From contig OU342630.1 of assembly GCA_910589415.1 (NCBI GenBank), positions 93,182,186 through 93,246,185 of the forward strand: a stretch of DNA of 64,000 bases, given 5' to 3'. The notes under the pieces were generated by a model. That model did no database searches and was not told the origin of the DNA. It saw only the letters and a program-made list of their open reading frames with translations. A program made the translations under genes and the position numbers. The DNA is from Malachius bipustulatus. Lineage: Eukaryota > Arthropoda > Insecta > Coleoptera > Melyridae. Each line of letters starts with the position of its first letter. The stretch's first letter is position 1. Positions 59,979-64,000 of the stretch are shown one piece after another.

Positions 59979-60404
59979 GCTTATCGTCATAGGGGACAGA
60001 TATATCGAGTGATACATAATTTGAGAGCTACTTGAATTTTGTATACAACGTCTCACTTTTTCGGTTTTGCATGAATTTTACAGGGCGAATCGATAAAAAA
60101 AGGTTTACTTCATAATTATTACTTCCTTTTTTTTTAAATAAGGAAGCATATTTTTTAAATACAACGTCGGATTTCACTAGCCATCATGATAGTAACCCGT
60201 TAAGTGCTATATTTTATTAAAAATTATTCACTCTATATACACATTTCCGAAGAAAATGAAGCAATTGTTAAGAGACCTGTTTTATCGATTCGCTCTGTAA
60301 CACTTTTTTAGGCAAACCTCAAAAAGTGAGATATCGTTGTAAAGAGAATTCAAGTTGCTTTCAAATGATGTATCACCCGATATCTGTTCCCTATGATGAT
60401 AAGC
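59979..60404. mobile_element. Fold-back element (GCTTATCGTCATAGGG termini)
   Basis: GCTTATCGTCATAGGGGACA at the left mirrors TGTTCCCTATGATGATAAGC at the right. The arms continue through GTGATACATAATTTGA, CTCACTTTTTC and GGGCGAATCGATAAAA with inverses at 60280-60390. Confidence 0.85.
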
Positions 60405-60641
60405 AGTTATAGCAAGGCATAACTACCCCTGACAGGGGGATGAACTTGGGTAGTTAAATTTGTCCCTCGATAACAATACTCACCTGCTTCGGCGTTTACA
60501 TTTTCAGTTTCCAAATTATTAGACCTGGTATACGTTTTCGTTGGGCCATGGGCATGTATGTAGAACTTAATTGTTGCATTATACATGTTGGTCTCATTCC
60601 GCAATTGGTCTAGCTACCTTTAATCCCACCTAGAACACGAC

Positions 60642-60827
60642 ATGGTAAGCAGAAAACACGACATCAAAACTATGATCAAAAACAAAGTCATTTTCGATTC
60701 AAATATTCCATCATTATATCTTGAAGCCGCTACAAAAGCTACTATGAGATCTTTACGGTCATATTTTTTACTTGATAAAAAAACAAAAGTAACATACGAG
60801 CCGACGTATGGCAGATACAAGAAATGA
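60642..60827 (+). other. Unrecognised 61-codon open frame
   Basis: MVSRKHDIKTMIKNKVIFDS opens a Lys-rich frame ending TYEPTYGRYKK. In-frame sequence extends a few codons upstream (HLEHD). It is not recognised, with no splice or promoter evidence; possibly a transposon remnant. Confidence 0.2.
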
Positions 60828-62109
60828 TGTGCCGAGAAAAAGGCAAATATTGGCCTTCTTAGCGTATTTTGAACATTTGGCGAGGTGTTTTCATAACCAC
60901 ACTAGTGTTAATAAATTTTTCTTAGCGTACTAGTGCGGTAATATCGAATATTACCTAGCTTAAATGAGTGGGATAAGTGCTCTTTATTAATTATTATTGT
61001 AGATAAAAATTAATTTATTGACTTTGATTATCCAAATCATTGAGGGAAAATAACGGAGGGAATCCAATCTCCGGAGGGAAAAACATACCAATACTATTTC
61101 AACCGCTAGAATAAGGGTACCGTTGTGAATCATAACCGTGAATACGGAATTACCCAAAGGCTAAAAGGCAAGTTTATAACAATATTATTATATCTGAATC
61201 TACCTAAGCGTAAAAATTCATTTGATTGCATTGTAACTATCAACGGTTTCCTATAACGACCAAGTTTACAATGTCTTCAATTTATTTGATCGGCAATTTA
61301 TTTGATACTATCAAATATATATGTGAAAAATTTACTATAAATTCTAAATTCAAATTTGATTCATAATGACTGAATTTGGTTTTTATTAATAAGTTATACT
61401 CTCTCGAATACTGGCTCTCGGTTCCAGTTCCAAGTATCAAAACTCTTAGATATATTATGTGTTAACTAAAATCCCTTTGACTCGCATAAATGAAAATTTC
61501 TAAAAAATTAGCGCATTTTAGTTCTATAATTTGAATTTTTCACGGACATAAAATTAGGTATATGCGAGACCAACACTTTGTTTTAACTTCACAGCCCGTT
61601 CGACGGAAATTAAACTCTGAATTAAAATAATTTTGTATAGGCATTTAATTGCCGTCCCAAGTAATTAGCTCAACTTGTTCTTCAATAAGATTCTAATTAA
61701 GAGTGTTGTTTCCAGAGATAAATCCTCAAGGATTCTTTTCTTAATCTGGCGATTCTGGTAGTATCATCCGAGTTCTAATAACGGCAGCAATCTAACTGCC
61801 GTCGTCTGCCTCTGAAAATCTCTGAAAATTTTAATTACAGCTCAATATTACTTTATTAGTCTATTTCAAATTGAACGATTAAAAATTATAAGGGATTTCT
61901 GAGAGGGCAATTGATTTAAATTTTAAAGAAAACTAAATGCTTATAAGAGCAGCAAATTTCCCAGTTGATGTACCTAAGTTTTGTTCTTATTCTTGCGTTC
62001 TCTCAGAATTGGTCCAATAAACGGGATCGCGGGTCGCATAGTTTCCGGACATGGCAAATAATTATAACAGGTACTAATAACAAATAATGCTAAGCCATTT
62101 AAAGAAGAT

Positions 62110-62156
62110 AAACTACCTATACAACAATCAACAAAACTACCTATACAACAATCAAC
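62110..62156 (+). repeat. Perfect two-copy tandem repeat, 24-base period
   Basis: AAACTACCTATACAACAATC plus AAC occurs at 62110-62132 and again at 62134-62156 without mismatch. Confidence 0.95.
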
Positions 62157-62812
62157 ACATCAGGGTGTTGAAAAGCTCATGGAAATCTTTAAGATAATTT
62201 CAAATTCCAATTTCACGTGCACCAATCAAAATATTATGAAATTTAAATATAAAACGACATTTTAAAAACATATAAAAAATTTTAGCAATAGTTTTTCAAT
62301 GATTTTGTACTTTGATTTTCTATGGTTTTTGGCTTTGCTTTTGGAATGACAGTTCCAATATTATCACTAAAATTTGACTTATTAGTTTGCCATGAATTTT
62401 ATTACGCACCTAATATATGTTAAAGAAATTATTGATTTATGGAATCTATATAGAATCAATACAGGTGCTCACCTAAAAAGTGAAATACTTATCATAGAAG
62501 TCAAACTGAAATAATATACAGTCAGTATGTTTAAAAACCTTAAGCAATACAGGAAATTTAGCTCAAAAAGCGGTGACAAAATTAAGCGCCATCTAGTGTT
62601 TCGGGGCGGACCTAACGACGATTTAAAGAATTACTTTCCTTTACTTCACTGTAATAATAAAATGAAACTACTGTCAAAATTACTTCAGCGGGATTGTGTA
62701 AATTGATATCTAATAAGAAATCCGCCAATTCCCATTCTAATTTTGGTGCTATAGGTCCTCCCCGAACCAAAAGTTGTCGTTGTCTCAGTGTCGTCGACCA
62801 AATGCATAATTA

Positions 62813-62990
62813 TACAGGGTGTTTACTGTGAGGTTGGCCAAACTTACCTACTTAATGAAATTGAGAGTTTGAACATTAGTTTCATTTTAGTTATTCAAGT
62901 TATTCAAAAATATTTAAAAGTTTTTAAAAATTTATTAAAAAAGTTTAAATTTTAAACTTTCATTTTATTAGGAAACATTATTTATTTTCG
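62813..62990 (+). repeat. Single TACAGGGTGTTTACTGTGAG transposon end
   Basis: The terminus is of the TACAGGGTG group and is followed by an A/T-rich stretch with AGTTATTCAAGTTATTC direct repeats. No inverse partner was found. Confidence 0.4.
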
Positions 62991-63059
62991 ACCATGATTC
63001 TTGGAAACAAAAGTTCAAACTCAGTTTCCCTTGTTGAATAATATTCTCTTTTTTGCCTC

Positions 63060-63265
63060 GTGACTAGGTGGCTTGCCTGCATAGACCTTTAATTACTTTT
63101 CTGAAGGGCAATCGGCGGCACGCTTGTATAGTTTTTGCCTTATTAAGTGGCCGACGCACTTTGCATTGCATGTCAATGGTACATTTAACCGGGCGTCATA
63201 AATTTGTCTTGTTGCAATTTATCATGAATTTCCTATAATTACTGCTGCATAATGAATGGTGATAT
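63060..63265. promoter_or_regulatory. GC-richer unique-looking stretch, candidate enhancer
   Basis: It contains GGCAATCGGCGGCACGC, ACCGGGCGTCATAAATTTG (a posterior-Hox-like ATAAA site) and CTATAATTACTGCTG. There is no frame or repeat end. Compositional evidence only. Confidence 0.25.
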
Positions 63266-64000
63266 AAACAAAAGAAATGAATGGTTCATAACAAGGAATG
63301 TTAGGAAAACTGACGGAAATAACTTAGTAATTGGGAAAAGAAAATTACCTTTCCTAATAGGGAGTCATAAATAATGTAAATGAAAGTAAACATACGTATA
63401 TATACATATTGTAATAATCTTTAGAGAGGGGGATTAAAAGTAAGTGTCTACCTACTGAAAGATAATATTTTTTTATACAAAATCATTAGGCCCGACCCTA
63501 TTATTAAGCTCGAAAATCGTTACAAAAAATACTAGCTTTTGTCTTCTTTACATGATGATAATCTTCCATTTTCTATTAAGAACATAATACACTTCTGTTT
63601 CTAAAACTAAGTATTTCTAAAAACTGGCTTTACTGAACCACAATTGTTAAAACTTATAAAAAAAAGTTGAAAACTGTGATTCTAGTGTTTGATTTAGAAT
63701 AATTTTAATTTGATTTAGAATTAGTCAGACGTGCAAAATTCCACCTTTTTTAAGACTATCCATCTGCCTTATTTAATCCCGGTTGTATTATTTATTGGAA
63801 AAAAAAAACATTTCTGTTATGCCATAATTTTAACACTTAAAGCGCAATTCGAAGGTAATATCAAAATTCATGAGACATTTGGTTTAGAAAATTAAAAACT
63901 GGAATTACCACACAATCGAGAAAAGAAAAGTCTTCCAATGTAATTTAATAACTCAGTTATGGAATTTCATTGTGGTGGTGTTCTCATTGTAGTCCGAGTC

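Larger units (their letters stand above)
11803..64000 (-). other. Sequence upstream of the Lar Ig1 exon: very long intron and/or 5' region
   Basis: No further host exon could be recognised on either strand in these 52 kb. Lar genes in insects commonly have very long 5' introns, so most of this is probably one intron, but the transcription start cannot be placed. Stretches where I see nothing beyond unassigned AT-rich DNA include about 12.6-14.5, 30.0-31.0, 32.2-33.6, 40.4-42.4, 45.0-46.3, 50.3-50.7, 53.7-55.4 and 60.9-62.1 kb. Confidence 0.6.

Overview
The window looks like insect (at least arthropod) nuclear DNA. It is AT-rich and almost free of coding sequence, with long introns and many degenerate transposable elements. 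The only host coding sequence I can support is two adjacent exons on the minus strand (11671-11802 and 8143-8304). Joined, they encode nearly all of the first immunoglobulin domain of a LAR-type receptor protein tyrosine phosphatase (Lar / PTPRF-PTPRS family). Both exons have consensus splice sites and compatible phases. The order and species cannot be fixed from this sequence alone.

Layout: 1-8142 is the start of the intron after the second exon, 8305-11670 is the intron between the two exons, and 11803-64000 lies upstream of the Ig1 exon. That last stretch is probably one very long 5' intron, possibly with 5' UTR exons or intergenic DNA that I cannot tell apart. A CpG-rich island at 38.46-38.9 kb is the best candidate for a promoter or regulatory element.

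The rest is a layered mobile-element landscape. (1) A nearly intact RLE-type non-LTR retrotransposon of the R2/R4/NeSL group lies at about 20.25-23.64 kb. It has an N-terminal PHD-like zinc finger plus a C2H2 finger, a full reverse transcriptase, a CCHC knuckle and a restriction-like endonuclease. Its frame is broken only at two poly(A) tracts. (2) Many fold-back elements share only the terminus TACAGGGTG (or close variants), and at least two of them contain relics of mariner-like transposase. (3) A decayed piggyBac transposase (57.2-58.4 kb, minus strand) is interrupted by a fragment of a non-LTR RNase H region (57.74-58.17 kb, plus strand). (4) There is an RTE-type endonuclease fragment at 7.1-7.3 kb and an antisense mariner-like relic at 39.9-40.35 kb. 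(5) A 1.3-kb element with perfect 28-bp terminal repeats lies at 47.16-48.48 kb, plus several SINE heads, hairpins and dispersed repeat pairs.

The most notable items are the PHD-bearing R2-like element outside rDNA, the nested fold-back pair at 26.7-27.7 kb that keeps its own empty-site control, and the 47.2-48.5 kb element with a second palindrome nested inside it.
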